DNA of 43,699 nt from Symbiodinium natans (GCA_905221605.1 CAJNDS010000798.1:25001-68699), one strand, 5' to 3'. Positions 21,901 through 32,667 are shown, counted from the first letter of the stretch. A program made the numbers and translations. The notes: generated by a model not told the origin, from the sequence alone.

Positions 21901-24596
21901 TCGCTTACCATGGGTGACCAGCTCCTGCTTCTCATTGGTTGTGCAGCGCTCCCAATTCGAGCTCCTTGTAGACAAAGAGCCGCACACATTCTATCTGCCA
22001 CATGCCCGCGCTGAGCCAGCAGATCTGAAAATGCAGTCACTGAGAGAGACTTCGGCCCCTGCCAGCAGCTCCACCAGTCCAATCCACCAGCAAGGTTTGC
22101 AAGCCGCAGCCACTGAGCGAGTTGATCCGCAAGTGCAGCAGTCGCAGCCTGCTCAGCAGAGAGAGACTTCGGCCCTTGCCAGCAGCTCCACCAGTCCAAT
22201 GCACCAGCTTGGTTTGCCAGCCGGAGCCACTGAGCGAGTTGATCTGCAAGTGCAGCAGTTGCAGCCTGCTCAGCAGGGAGAGACCTTGGCCCTTGCCAGC
22301 AGCTGCACCAGTCCAATGCACCAGCAAGGTTTGCAAGCCAGAGCCACTGAGCGAGCTGATCTGCAAGTGCAGCAATCGCAGCCTGTCCAGCAGAGAGAGA
22401 CTTCGGCCCTTGCCAACAACTCCACCAGTCCAATGCACCAGCTTGGTTTGCCAGCCGGAGCCACTGAGCGAGTTGATCTGCAAGTGCCACAGTCGCAGCC
22501 TGCTCAGCAGAGAGAGACTTCGGCCCTTGCCAGCAGCTCCACCAGTCCGATGCACCAGCTTGGTTTGCCAGCCGGAACCACTGAGCAAGTTGATCTGCAA
22601 GTACAGCAGTCGCAGCCTGCTCAGCAGGGAGAGACTTCGGCCCTTGCCAGCAGCTCCACCAGTCCAATGCACCAGCTTGGTGCGCAAGCCGGAGCCACTG
22701 AGCGAGTTCATCTGCAAGTGCAGCAGTCGCAGCCTGCTCAGCAGAGAGAGACCTCGGCCCTTGCCAGTAGCTCCACCAGTCCAATGCTCCAGCAAGGTTT
22801 GCCAGCCGGAACCACTGAGCGAGCTGATCTGCAAGTGCAGCAGTCGCAGCCTGCTCAGCAGAGAGAGACTTCGGCCCTTGCCAGCAGCTCCACCAGTCCA
22901 ATGCACCAGCTTGGTTTGCCAGCGGGAGCCACTGAGCGAGTTGATCTGCAAGTGCAGCAGTTGCAGCCTGCTCAGCAGGGAGAGACTTCGGCCCTTGCCA
23001 GCAGCTCCACCAGTCCAGTGCACCAGCTTGGTTTGCAAGCCGGAGCCACTGAGCGAGTTGATCTGCAAGTGCAGCAGTCGCAGCCTGCTCAGCAGAGAGA
23101 GACTTCGGCCCTTGCCAGCAGCTCCACCAGTCCAGTGCACCAGCTTGGTTTGCAAGCCGGAGCCACTGAGCGAGTTGATCTGCAAGTGCCACAGTCGCAG
23201 CCTGCTCAGCAGAGAGAGACTTCGGCCCTTGCCAGCAGCTCCACCAGTCCAATGCACCAGCTTGGTTTGCCAGCCGGAGCCACTGAGCGAGTTGATCTGC
23301 AAGTGCCACAGTCGCAGCCTGCTCAGCTGGGAGAGACTTCGGCCCTTGCCAGCAGCTCCACCAGTCCAATGCACCAGCTTGGTGCGCAAGCCGGAGCCAC
23401 TGAGCGAGTTCATCTGCAAGTGCAGCAGTCGCAGCCTGCTCAGCAGAGAGAGACCTCGGCCCTTGCCAGTAGCTCCACCAGTCCAATGCTCCAGCAAGGT
23501 TTGCCAGCCGGAACCACTGAGCGAGCTGATCTGCAAGTGCAGCAGTCGCAGCCTGCTCAGCAGAGAGAGACTTCGGCCCTTGCCAGCAGCTCCACCAGTC
23601 CAATGCACCAGCTTGGTTTGCCAGCGGGAGCCACTGAGCGAGTTGATCTGCAAGTGCAGCAGTTGCAGCCTGCTCAGCAGGGAGAGACTTCGGCCCTTGC
23701 CAGCAGCTCCACCAGTCCAGTGCACCAGCTTGGTTTGCAAGCCGGAGCCACTGAGCGAGTTGATCTGCAAGTGCAGCAGTCGCAGCCTGCTCAGCAGAGA
23801 GAGACTTCGGCCCTTGCCAGCAGCTCCACCAGTCCAGTGCACCAGCTTGGTTTGCAAGCCGGAGCCACTGAGCGAGTTGATCTGCAAGTGCCACAGTCGC
23901 AGCCTGCTCAGCAGAGAGAGACTTCGGCCCTTGCCAGCAGCTGCACCAGTCCGGTGCTCCATCAAGGTTCAGCGGCCGCGTTTTCTGAAATGCCTCAAGA
24001 AGAGATGTTGCAAAAGTTCCTGGTGCACCTTGGAGCACCGATGAATGGCACGCTTCAGGCACTTCCAGAGGTGTTTCCAAGCGGGGCAACGTTCATTTCT
24101 GCAAGCGGCTCAGTCCATGCAGCGCCTGCAGGAGGCGAGCAGCTGGGCCAGCGACTTCCCGTGCAAGAGATCCGTGAGCGCAGAGAAGATGCAGTACATG
24201 ACCCGCGTGAAGAGGTCGCTGGATACAAGGGACATTCCAGTGTTTATGGTGGAAGCACGCGGACCTGGAGACAGATTTGGAGACCAGACAGTGGAGGGAT
24301 TGCACCATGCAAAGGCACTACTAGCCTTCTGCACGTCCGACTATGGCGCCCTGACGGGCGCCCGCTACGAAACCTACGTCGAATTGCAATATGCGCACCA
24401 AAAGGGGCTGCGGATCATCCCGGTGCAGCTCTGCAGCACCTTTCCCCCACAGCCTGACTGTGCTAAAGGGCGGGCCCTCAATGACGTGGCATTCCTGACT
24501 GACGTGATACGTATCAAGGACGTCAACATGCAGGAGCCAGAGCGGGTTGCTGAAGAGGTCGCCACTGCCTGGACTTCGTGGCTCGAGCGGGAATGA
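18986..24596 (+). CDS. PH-pseudokinase-ZU5-repeat-TIR multidomain protein
   Basis: One frame is open from the ATG at 18986 to 24457; the C-terminal TIR domain continues in another frame to the stop at 24594. Residues from M1: PH-like fold about 163-275; protein kinase fold about 281-554 with G289-x-G291 loop, VAVK lysine K314, alpha-C E331, YRD D419, APE 460-462, D474 and R538. The Asn after YRDxK is K424 and the DFG motif reads GCG (436-438), so both metal ligands are gone: a likely pseudokinase. PH followed by a YRD-type kinase recalls AKT. Then WEGGKPGPR repeats (576-680) and a ZU5 domain (about 750-888, SPVLDLRPHGVNF and LEHFCAAFVG), with a possible UPA-like region to about 1003. From 1020 come seventeen 39-residue Gln/Ser/Ala-rich repeats, then TIR. 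In known families PH recruits to membranes, ZU5-UPA scaffolds death-type signalling and TIR assembles or cleaves NAD+; a signalling role here is inference. The start is uncertain because the first codons overlap a telomere-like run (19008-19018), so an upstream exon is possible. Confidence 0.75.
20711..21019 (+). repeat. WEGGKPGPR coding repeats
   Basis: In-frame 33-bp units (MAWEGGKPGPR-like) in three or four clusters, separated by an Ala/Ser/Thr-rich SQATGTAxAAGAAS spacer that is itself duplicated. It links the kinase fold to the ZU5 region. Confidence 0.8.
22043..23970 (+). repeat. 117-bp coding tandem repeat, 16.5 units
   Basis: The motif RETSALASSSTSPMHQLG followed by LPAGATERVDLQVQQSQPAQQ recurs every 117 bp with no indel: ACTTCGG starts fall at 22049 + 117n through 23921. 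Units 6-10 (from 22636) recur as units 12-16 (from 23338), a 702-bp six-unit block that looks almost identical at the DNA level, so a recent duplication. As 117 is a multiple of 3, three other frames are also open for about 1.9-2.4 kb; these are shadows. Confidence 0.95.
24045..24596 (+). CDS. TIR-like C-terminal domain in shifted frame
   Basis: This frame is open from 24045 to the TGA at 24594 and is one frame off the upstream ORF. Visible TIR features (residues from 24045): helix AEKMQYMTRVKRSL (46-59), strand IPVFMVE (64-70), PGDRFGDQTVEGL, strand ALLAFCTSDYG (91-101), then YETYVELQYA (108-117) and IIPVQLC (124-130). E109 and E113 sit where the Glu of the TIR active-site helix falls. The first TIR strand (ATFISAS) appears to be in the upstream frame at 24086-24106, so the change of frame should lie between about 24106 and 24175. 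It may be a short intron, a sequencing or assembly indel, or a genuine frameshift; no splice pair was convincing. Most likely the C-terminus of the large protein; alternatively a separate small TIR protein starting at the ATG at 24045. Confidence 0.6.
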   Translation: MARFRHFQRCFQAGQRSFLQAAQSMQRLQEASSWASDFPCKRSVSAEKMQYMTRVKRSLDTRDIPVFMVEARGPGDRFGDQTVEGLHHAKALLAFCTSDYGALTGARYETYVELQYAHQKGLRIIPVQLCSTFPPQPDCAKGRALNDVAFLTDVIRIKDVNMQEPERVAEEVATAWTSWLERE

Positions 24597-24599
24597 CGT

Positions 24600-25015
24600 G
24601 GTGCTACAGATTTCTCGGGGAGTAGTTGCAAAAAGCTGCCCTTCGACTGCATTCCGTAGAATCGTAGAAGTCTCTTTGCGATCCTGAAGGGAGATGTCTA
24701 GGTTTTGAGCGCACGATGATCCTCTGAGGATCCATTCGTAGTGTTTTTGCCGGGTTTCCTCTTTGATCTTAGCTGAATCCAGCACCCCAAGCTTCAGCAT
24801 GCGCCGCCCTCGTCGACAAAGTTATACGCATGAGAACAACAGCAAGGCAGGCTGAGAAGCCCTCTGAGGTGTCCCCATGATGCGTACACCAAACCCCTAA
24901 ACCCTAAGCCCCTAAACCCTACGGTGTAGTTTTTTAAATATGTGGAGGGCGGCCAGGCCCCCGGAGCCATGGAGGTAGTAGAACAGTGCTGTTTATTAAG
25001 TCGTGAAATGAAAAA
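24600..25015. other. 3' flank with telomere-like run
   Basis: No gene seen. CCCCTAAACCCTAA units lie at 24893-24922, about 300 bp past the stop of the TIR frame. Confidence 0.6.
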
Positions 25016-25017
25016 CT

Positions 25018-25260
25018 CCACCCCTCCTCCACCCCTCTGCCCCTCCACCCCCCCCTTCCACCACCCTTCCACCACCCCTCCACCACCCCTCCACCACACC
25101 ACCCCTCCACCACCCCTCCACCACACCACCCCTCCACCACACCACCCCACCCCTCCACCCCTCCGCCCTCCCCACCCGCCTTTATCGCCCTCCACCACCC
25201 CACACTTCGCGGAAAGGAGGGGTGGAGGCTGTGTTCCCGGCTCCCCTCCACCCCTCCACG
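25018..25260. repeat. CTCCACC/ACCACCC minisatellite
   Basis: Iterated CCACCCCTCCACC words of variable spacing. The Pro/His/Thr-rich plus frames and Gly/Trp-rich minus frames are translations of the repeat. Confidence 0.85.
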
Positions 25261-25602
25261 TGCAGCTGACACGAGTCCCAGCCATCGCACTTGTAATGCG
25301 CCACACGACATACCTGTTCGGAGCTTCATGCCACTGCGGCCTACTCCGAGTTGGCAGCGGGTTTGTATTCCAAACAAAGCCTCTTTACATCCTCTTTACT
25401 AGTGACGCCAGACTACCGGAGCCATACCTGTGCGTTCACCAGTTGTGAGAGGCGAAACCCTAAACAAAAGAGATCTTGCACGGAACGTTGCCTTCACAAT
25501 GCAGTAAGTGTCGTGGGTTGCTTCGCCTTGTTGAGCTGGAGGCGGGGCTCTCCAATCAACGCGCCCTGGATCCGGAGGATGAGGCAGTTCCACAAGGTGC
25601 CC

Positions 25603-25626
25603 ATTTAGGGTTTAGGGTTTAGGGTG
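25603..25626. repeat. TTTAGGG run
   Basis: Three perfect TTTAGGG units in a row, opposite in orientation to the CCCTAAA run at 24893-24922. Confidence 0.8.
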
Positions 25627-25629
25627 GAA

Positions 25630-28590
25630 AGATACAAAGTGCTGGCTTGGGCCTGACCTTCACCGAGCTGCACCGACTAAACTCCTTTAACCATAGAATT
25701 CCAAGAAAGCTACTCAAAGTCCGGCCGGGGTTGTAGTATCATCAGGCGCTTGCTATAAACAATGTTGCCTCGGTTTGGTCCAATCAATCACTTTGCACCC
25801 ATTGGCCAAGTACCAGACGCACAACCGTTCAGGCTGTGCCCTGAATGCCGAGCTACTTCGGAACTTCAGGATCTTCGACAAATCATGTTTCGGAATCTGT
25901 GCTTGAAAGGAGACATGGGTGCAAAGCTGGTTCGGCTATTCCCTAGCAGCCAGCATCGCAAGACTTGCGTGTCAGGCCGATGCGAGAATTGAAACAGTGT
26001 TTTGTGAGTGGCCACCACTTCAGACGACATCGCATCCGATCAGGTGGTGGGAACTCTTCTGCCCCGATCGTCACAGATGATGCCTCGGCCCATGAGAAGC
26101 AGCTCAAACAAGATCAGGACTGATATGGACTGATAGATTGGAAGGTTTTCAAGTGTGAGTCGCCTCAAATCCCTGTCTCATGTCTTCTTGACCACGTTGT
26201 ATGCTTTTCTTTGTGCCAGTGAAACAATGGTTTTGTCAGTCAGCGCAGGCACCGCTACCTTTCGGAGACGTTTGCCACGCCCGCCAGCCAAGATCTTGCC
26301 TCCAGGAGGAAGTTGGATTTGGGCTCTCGGCACTTTGGCTGAAGGTATGCGCGAGGATCGGAGAGCACGTCGTAGAAATCAGGGAGATCTTGTTGCATAC
26401 TGGCAAAGCTCTAGTCCTGGCCCCAACTTGTGCCGCCCTGACAATGGTCCCATGGTCGCTTCCAGGCTGCTGCGTGGGAATCTGCCGCCTTCTCACAGCT
26501 TTGTCTGGACCGCGAGGCGCAGGGCGGTAGCCAATTGTTGGGGGTAGGACATGGTAGGACTTTTAGGAGAATGGAGGCATTTTGGGCAGCATAAATGTTA
26601 TAGACTTATGTGACGGAAGGTTTTGTTTTTTTACAGTTAAAGTTGTGGAGCTGCGATCTGAGCAACATTGCCAGCTTTGAAGAAGTACCTACTTGGGAAA
26701 GGGCGAGGAAAGGCCGCATTTGTTTGCAGATCTGGACTTTCACGGGGTCAAACAAGGCATGGAACGAAGAACAGGGGATTCTCAACTCGAGGCTGAACAA
26801 GCAGACTCGGCATCTGCGGGATGGTGCAAATTTGTCGATGAATTTCGCACTGATATGGGGCTGCCATGTCGAGAACTTAGGGTATCATGTGAAAATCCCA
26901 CCACTTAGGTCACGTTTGGCTACAATTTGGACTTCCAGATTATCTAACGATTAGCTGTTCATGTTCATTTTTCGAGCTGAGCGAGCCACGGCTGTGCCAA
27001 GGTCTAGAGGAAGGACGCCATGGGATGGAACACCCTGAAGGCCTCCTTTCTTGGTGCATGACATGGGGTTGTCTAACGTTTAAACAGTACCTTCCCCCAA
27101 CATCCAATGTTTGTGGAACTTGTTTTTTGTTGAACCTACGCCGCTTTAATCCATATGTAGCCGACTCGGGATGGGGGGTGTCACCAACGGACGGGCACAG
27201 AAGATGTTTCAGCAATGAATTCATCGCTCTCTCTCTCTGATGCATGATTGGAGTTGTCTTGCCAATTGAAAGTATAGGTCAGGGAATTTAGTTCCAACTT
27301 CTGCCCGTGAAAACCCCCTAGCTCTGTGTGCAAAGATCTTGATGTATCCATTTGAGACTCTGTTCAATATGCATACGTCGAAACACGCCATGTTATTTTT
27401 GTCCTGCTGGTCACTGCTGGTGTCAAACATTGCGGACCTAGGATGATGATCCCCAATCACCAGCACATGGATTCAATCAGATGTATCATGAAACCGTAGC
27501 TATCCCAAAGATACAGATTGTTTATTTCCGGATCGCCATGTTCTCGCACAACCTTTGACATGTCCCCGATCCCAAAAATGTCAAGATTTGAGTGGGGTTA
27601 CCTCTATTGGACCACGGTTAGCCTGCAGTGAACTATAGAAAAGAAACATAACGGTTATTGTGGTTTCAAGCAATGGTTATTCGGATATGATGGTTTGAAA
27701 GGGCATTCTAGCAACTCTGTGTGAATATGTGAGGTGTCAAACAATTTCATAACGGTTGGCTGATCGCAAGCAATGACCTGGACCATACATACCATCATCA
27801 AAACTGGTATCCCATCTAGCCATGGGGATGAGGGTGGGGTGGAGGGAGGGTTGGTGGGGGTGGGGCGCCAAAATGCGCCTTGGTCCTGATGCACACCTGT
27901 CGGCTAGGGGGGGTACAGGGGATGAACGGTGGGGTACCTGCTTTATGCTCCCCAGACACCTATGGCCCGAGGCCTCGGCGGATGTGTTTTTTGCTTTTGA
28001 GTTTTTGGTTCAAGGATCTTGCAACACCTGAAATTTGACCTGTCACGTTGAGACCAACAGGATGTGGACTTCAATACATCTGAACCAAGCCAGTTTACGA
28101 ACCAAACATGTTTGCAATTTCTGGGGTTTTTGAAATCCACGCTAAAAATCGAGTTTCAAACCAAACAGATCTTTAAGAAAAAAAATTGAACCGTGTTGTG
28201 ACATACAGCCACCAACTGGTGCTGAACACTGAACAGGCTCCAATAGCTCAATCTGTGGCCAAGCATGTGGGCAATTCTATCTCGATCCGTGCATCTTGTC
28301 CCATGCACAGACGGGTATGACCACAGCAATCTTGAGCACCAGCAGAGCTTGTAGTACGGCATCAATGTAGTTTTGTCCCCACAAATACGAGCGATTGCTC
28401 GAAAGTCGCGTTGTGTTTCTGTTTTTGGATTGACGTTAAGAAGCGACTACTCGCCGCTACTCACGACCACCGTCCTATTCAGAATGCAAACAATGACAGG
28501 TCTTGATGCCGGGCTGTCTCCGGAGCAGGCCAGGTTGCTTCAGATTCGGCAGCCCTGCCATATCCTGATGTCTTTTGTTGCGGCTCCAAC
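25630..28590. other. No recognisable gene
   Basis: Nearly 3 kb of mixed sequence with many short frames. Candidates of balanced composition at 25762-25992 and 26693-26908 (plus) show no domain I recognise. Upstream exons or the 5' region of the EF-hand/MFS gene may lie near the right end. Confidence 0.4.
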
Positions 28591-28731
28591 TTGTGCCGGA
28601 GCAGTGTGCATCCGACCTGTGTGCCCCGCAACTTGCTGCTCATAGATGGTATAGAGCATCCTCGGGCAACTACTGTTGTTTTACTGTTGTTTAGCTACCA
28701 ACAGAAACAGGACATCTATCCCAGGCAAGCG

Positions 28732-30879
28732 ATGAAGCCAAGCTTTACGTGGACACAGTCAACAGTGCATGTGCAATACTTCCCTCGGTCCACGAACGCC
28801 ATCGCGATGCAGAGACTGCTAGTAAGCCTGCGCGGCTTCCGCTGCAGACCCCTGCTTCCACGGCATCGGGATCTTGGTCGGCTGAGATTTTCCCGAGCAC
28901 TGTGCCAGGCCACGCGGGACTTTGAGAGCCGCGTGGTGCCAGAAATCGCCAGTGCCCTCAGACTCGGCGGACTGTCGCAAGCGGAGTTGAAGGCAGCCTT
29001 CACGTCATTGGACACGGATGCCTCTGGCTCTTTGGACTTGCGCGAAATTTTCCAGCTCATGCAGACATTGGGCCTAGGTGATCGCCGAGCTGATGCGGCT
29101 GCAGTGGACCTCATGAAGAAGGTTGACAGCGACGGTGACGGCCGGATAAGCTTTGCAGAGTTTGAGTCTGGCATTGCTGAGCTGGTGGCAGTGCATCGCG
29201 CCTCATACCAGCTGGCTATGGCAGGCTCGGACCTGAGAAGCGCACATTTTGCTGCAATGAGCACGTTGAATCTGTCAACGTTTTCCGACCAAGAGATCCA
29301 AGACGCGTTCCGAAGGATGGACCAGGATGGTGACGGCCGTGTGGACTTTTCCGAGCTTTCTGCTGTCCTGAGGCACCTGAACTCCAAGTTGGCACACGAG
29401 GAGAGTTTGACGACAACAGCTCTTCTAATGCATGAGCTTGACAAGGACAAGGATGGCTTCATTTCGTTTGAAGAGTTTCGGAGTGGAGTTACATCCCTCG
29501 CACAGCGTTATGACAATCGGGTGGTGCCGATCTCGGCAGCCATGTTTCTCTCCGGCATATCTGTGGGTGCTGCCACTCCGGCTTTTCCGGTCTTAGGAAC
29601 AGAGCTGCACTTGTCCGAGGCGCAGTTTGGCTACACAGTCTCAGCCATGGGTTTATCGACCACACTCTCCAGCCTACTGAGCGCTGTGCTGGTCGATCGA
29701 TACGGCCGCAAGCCTGTTCTGCAGGCAGGCCTGGTATTCCAAGGCATGGGTATGGTCGCAGGAGGGGCCGCTGGATCACTGGAGCCATTTGTGGCTTCGA
29801 AGTTTGTCTCCGGCTTCGGCGTGTCCTCGCTGTCTACAGGAAGCACCGTGGCCGTGGCCGACCTCAGCACGCCCTTGAATCGCGCACGGATGATGGCCAC
29901 CATGCACGGTGGGTTTTCAGCAGGGAAGGTGTTGGGGCCTGCGATCGGCGGCGTTCTAATCGGCTGGATCGGTGCATCAAACACTTTGATTGCAGCCAGC
30001 AGCGGCTTCCTGGCTGCTGCCATGTACTCGAGCTTTTACCTGGCGGAGACGATGCCGCAAAGCTTGAAAAAGACATCAAGCCAATCAAGCTCCGTCCAGG
30101 AGATGCTCAGGCAAATGATTTCACAGTGGCGATCACTGATAACGGATGGTAAGCTGAAGATGTTGATGCTGCTCAATGCCGTTGGACTGGCAGCACATGC
30201 AGGAAGCAACTTTACACTGCTGCCTTTGATGCTGGCTGGTGACCACTTTGCCATGTCCCCGGCAGAAATCGGCTCCGTGTTTGCAGCTCAGGCAGCAATT
30301 TCGGTCTTCGGCACTGGTCCGGCGGCTATGCTTATCGACAAGCTGGGACCTGAGCGTGTCATTGTCCCAGCTATATTAGTCACCTCCTTCTCCATGGCGG
30401 CATTTCCCATGGCTGGCGACTTGTTGCAAGCTGGGATCCTCCTTGCTGCATGGCAGCTAGGGCGGACAGTCCTGAACTCTGCACCGACTGTCCTTGCCGC
30501 CAACTCGGTGCCCAAGGAGAGCCTTCCACAGTGCATGGCCATGCTGAGAACCACTGGCGACTGGGAAGGGTCTTGGGACACTCTCTACGTTTTGGGTTCA
30601 GAGGGTCTTCTTGATGTGTATTGCTCAATCGGTTTAAGAAAACCCTAAATTTTAAACCCCTTTACACCACCCTACTCCGACCATCGAACCTTGCCGGCCC
30701 AAGGTGATCTTGGGTTCATGCTCGGGGCATCGCTGGTGGGCATTGGGGGCTCCCTTGTCGGGGCTGGGCCCGCCATGCAGAGCACAGCAGCCATCTCTTG
30801 CGGAGTCGCAGTCTGGTGTGCGTATATGGAGGGCAGGCAAGTCAGCCATTCCCGGAGACCCAACAACAAATTTTCGTAG
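28732..30879 (+). CDS. EF-hand MFS transporter, two exons
   Basis: A 666-residue protein if exon 1 (28732-30556) is joined to exon 2 (30704-30879). From M1: four canonical EF-hand loops at 94-105 (DTDASGSLDLRE), 132-143, 197-208 and 237-248, then a 12-helix MFS domain from about 265. MFS motif A (VDRYGRKP) is near 321-328; motif C of drug:H+ antiporter-type carriers (GxxxGPxxGG) is near 398-407. Exon 1 ends inside ...LRTTG, the start of helix 11; its own frame then reads nonsense to a stop at 30646. Exon 2 resumes exactly with GDLGFMLGASLVGIGG and supplies helices 11-12. 28732 is the first in-frame ATG; the next, 28807, would expose an Arg-rich, acid-poor leader (MQRLLVSLRGFRCRPLL) that looks like an organelle transit peptide. 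Function inferred: Ca2+-responsive solute or drug export; substrate unknown. All EF-hand ligands look intact, so it is probably functional. Confidence 0.85.
30557..30703 (+). other. GC-AG intron (147 nt) with telomere-like core
   Basis: Donor ACTG|GCGACTGG, acceptor CCCAAG|GTGATC. Splicing turns ACT G + GT GAT into Thr-Gly-Asp and restores the conserved TGDLG start of MFS helix 11. The two ends are similar (GGCGACTGGG and GGTGATCTTGGG), as seen for introns inserted with target duplication. It contains AAACCCTAAA and a TTTTAAACCCC word. Confidence 0.75.
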
Positions 30880-31046
30880 ACCAATTGAACTTGCTTTCTC
30901 AACGAAGATATCGACCCGCGGAATGCGGCAGATACAAAGAGGGATGGGCGGGGTGCTTAATGTGCGTACTGCCGTAGCTGTCAGGGTTTGGTATACATCA
31001 TCTTCAGGGGCCCCGGCAGGATTGCAGCGGCTTCCTGGTCGACCTC

Positions 31047-31626
31047 TCAGTGCTGCAACGCGAGCATATCGACTTCTACCAAGGCAAGGGCACCCCTTGT
31101 CTTTGCGTCTGCAGTATGGATGTTCACCGTGCGTCTGCAGATGGAGTTTGTTGGGCTCTGGGGCCCTGGGGTGAGGGAGGCTCGGAACTGCATCCCAGGT
31201 TGGCAGCTGGCTGGTCCATGCCTCGGCGGTGAGCTTCGCGTACGCCCTCCAGCAGTGGTTATGTTTGCCGGCCACAGCACTCGCATCTGAAAGCTGTCCT
31301 GAAAGATTGCCAAAGATTATTTGTGCGATGTTGTTGAGAAGGCGTCGATTTGGGAGTTGTGCAGTCTGTTGAAGCACTGGAGGCTTACTGCGAATCCAGA
31401 TGTGGGGTGATGCGACCATCGGCGCAAATATGCTGCAGGCCCCATTTTGTTTGCTGAGGTTTAAACCAATGGTTGGCGGGCTTTTCCAGATGCGCCCGAA
31501 CGCTTGAAGGCGGTGTGCGAGGTCACCATGATATCCTGACGCTCCTTTGAAGCTAGTGCCAGGCATCATGATGATTGGTGAATTGCAAGGCTGTGGCTTC
31601 GCTTTGCTCTGCTTTTCGAGGCTCAT
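31047..31626 (-). pseudogene. Probable non-LTR retrotransposon RT relic
   Basis: The minus frame running 31626 to 30652 is open, but only its first 120 or so codons look like protein. GTSFKG...GDLAHRLQAFGRIWKS, then APMVASPHIW and VLQQTAQLPNRRLLNNIAQIIFG, resemble the C-terminal (thumb) part of LINE reverse transcriptases, where a length marker (DLxHRI...W), xxVxPxxLWG and a RRMLRxIxG-like segment occur in that order. The YADD catalytic core would lie upstream (plus coordinates above 31626) and is not seen. The rest of the frame runs antisense over MFS exon 2 and is not meaningful. Recognition is by eye and tentative. Confidence 0.3.
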
Positions 31627-31639
31627 GTCGGGCTCATGC

Positions 31640-32660
31640 GTTGGCTGCTAGGTCCTTGAGGTTCGTGTCGGCCATGTCGGTCTGGGGTTTGGAAGCTGCC
31701 TAAGCTGACACTTTGTGACTTCGGTGCTCAGCATAGCATGTCAGAGCTTCGCTGCGCCGTTCACACTCAACGTCTCAACGTCCCGCGAGCTTTGAAGTTG
31801 TGTGGCTCAGTTTTGATTGCTGCCGGGCCTGCTCTGGCCCTGCCGTGTCAATCTGCTTCACATTGGGGGCGCGCTGATCAGGCCCAAGTTCGCACAGTTA
31901 AGGCAGTTAAGGCAGCTGAGAAGGAGCCTTTTCAGTCAATATGGACGCACTGACTCGGACCCCCACCTGTAGCCGACGTGGACTGGGTTTCAATAAAATC
32001 TCTTGTGTGCCGTTTCTACACGGGCCCGAGCCTAAAATTCCATACAGCCCACGGCCTGGCCAAGTGCTTCGTCAGCTCTCTTAGAAGGAAGACACGAAAT
32101 TCCTGATTTAGGCCTTCCAGATTCCCTATACTCGTATCTCGAATCATTCAAGTGATGTTGGCTGAAGTTGTGGAGCCTTGATATTAACCATGTTTGCTGA
32201 GAGTTAGCCCGGGCTGGGGAGTAGAGCTGCTGCTTTGTATCGAGGTTTCGGATGCATTTTGGAATGAACCTTCATCTCTAACGCCTCACGAATTGACGCT
32301 GCTGCGGCTGCTATGCTATGTTTCTTTTTATGCAGGATAAGGGCTCTTGATGTATAGCACCGCCAAGCCGATCTGGCTTAAACCTGCGATGTAGATTTCA
32401 CCTCATGCGTTCGAATTTCAACTAAAGCCGATCGAGCGCCAGGTGACGACTTCGTACTGTGTACTGTACCCGGATCTGTGTCAACGTAAGTGTTATTTGT
32501 GTTTCTGACAGGGCTGTGTTGCGAGCTGCATGCAATGTGATCTGCAGTTGGCCTGGCTCGACCTTTGTTGGTACTTGTACGTAGATTGCCGTTTCCTTCT
32601 TCATCCTCACTCAAAAAGTGCACACTCCACATAAACTATCGCTGCTAGCCTCGCTACCAA
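31640..32660. other. No recognisable gene
   Basis: Mixed sequence, short frames only. Confidence 0.5.
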
Positions 32661-32665
32661 ACATT

Positions 32666-32667
<2 letters not shown>

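Noticed and set aside
22043-23970. CRISPR-like array
   Set aside because: Units are contiguous, 117 bp, coding and in frame, with no unique spacers and no cas-like genes; the window is eukaryotic in character.
21690-24089. Two long antisense frames (799 and 642 codons) and a 640-codon plus frame over the repeat array
   Set aside because: They exist because the 117-bp unit is a multiple of three and lacks stops in those frames; outside the array they show no domain. The plus frame with ZU5, kinase and PH motifs is the real one.
30652-31626. Single 324-codon minus-strand gene
   Set aside because: Its distal half runs antisense over MFS exon 2, which is better supported; only the proximal part looks protein-like and is reported as a relic.
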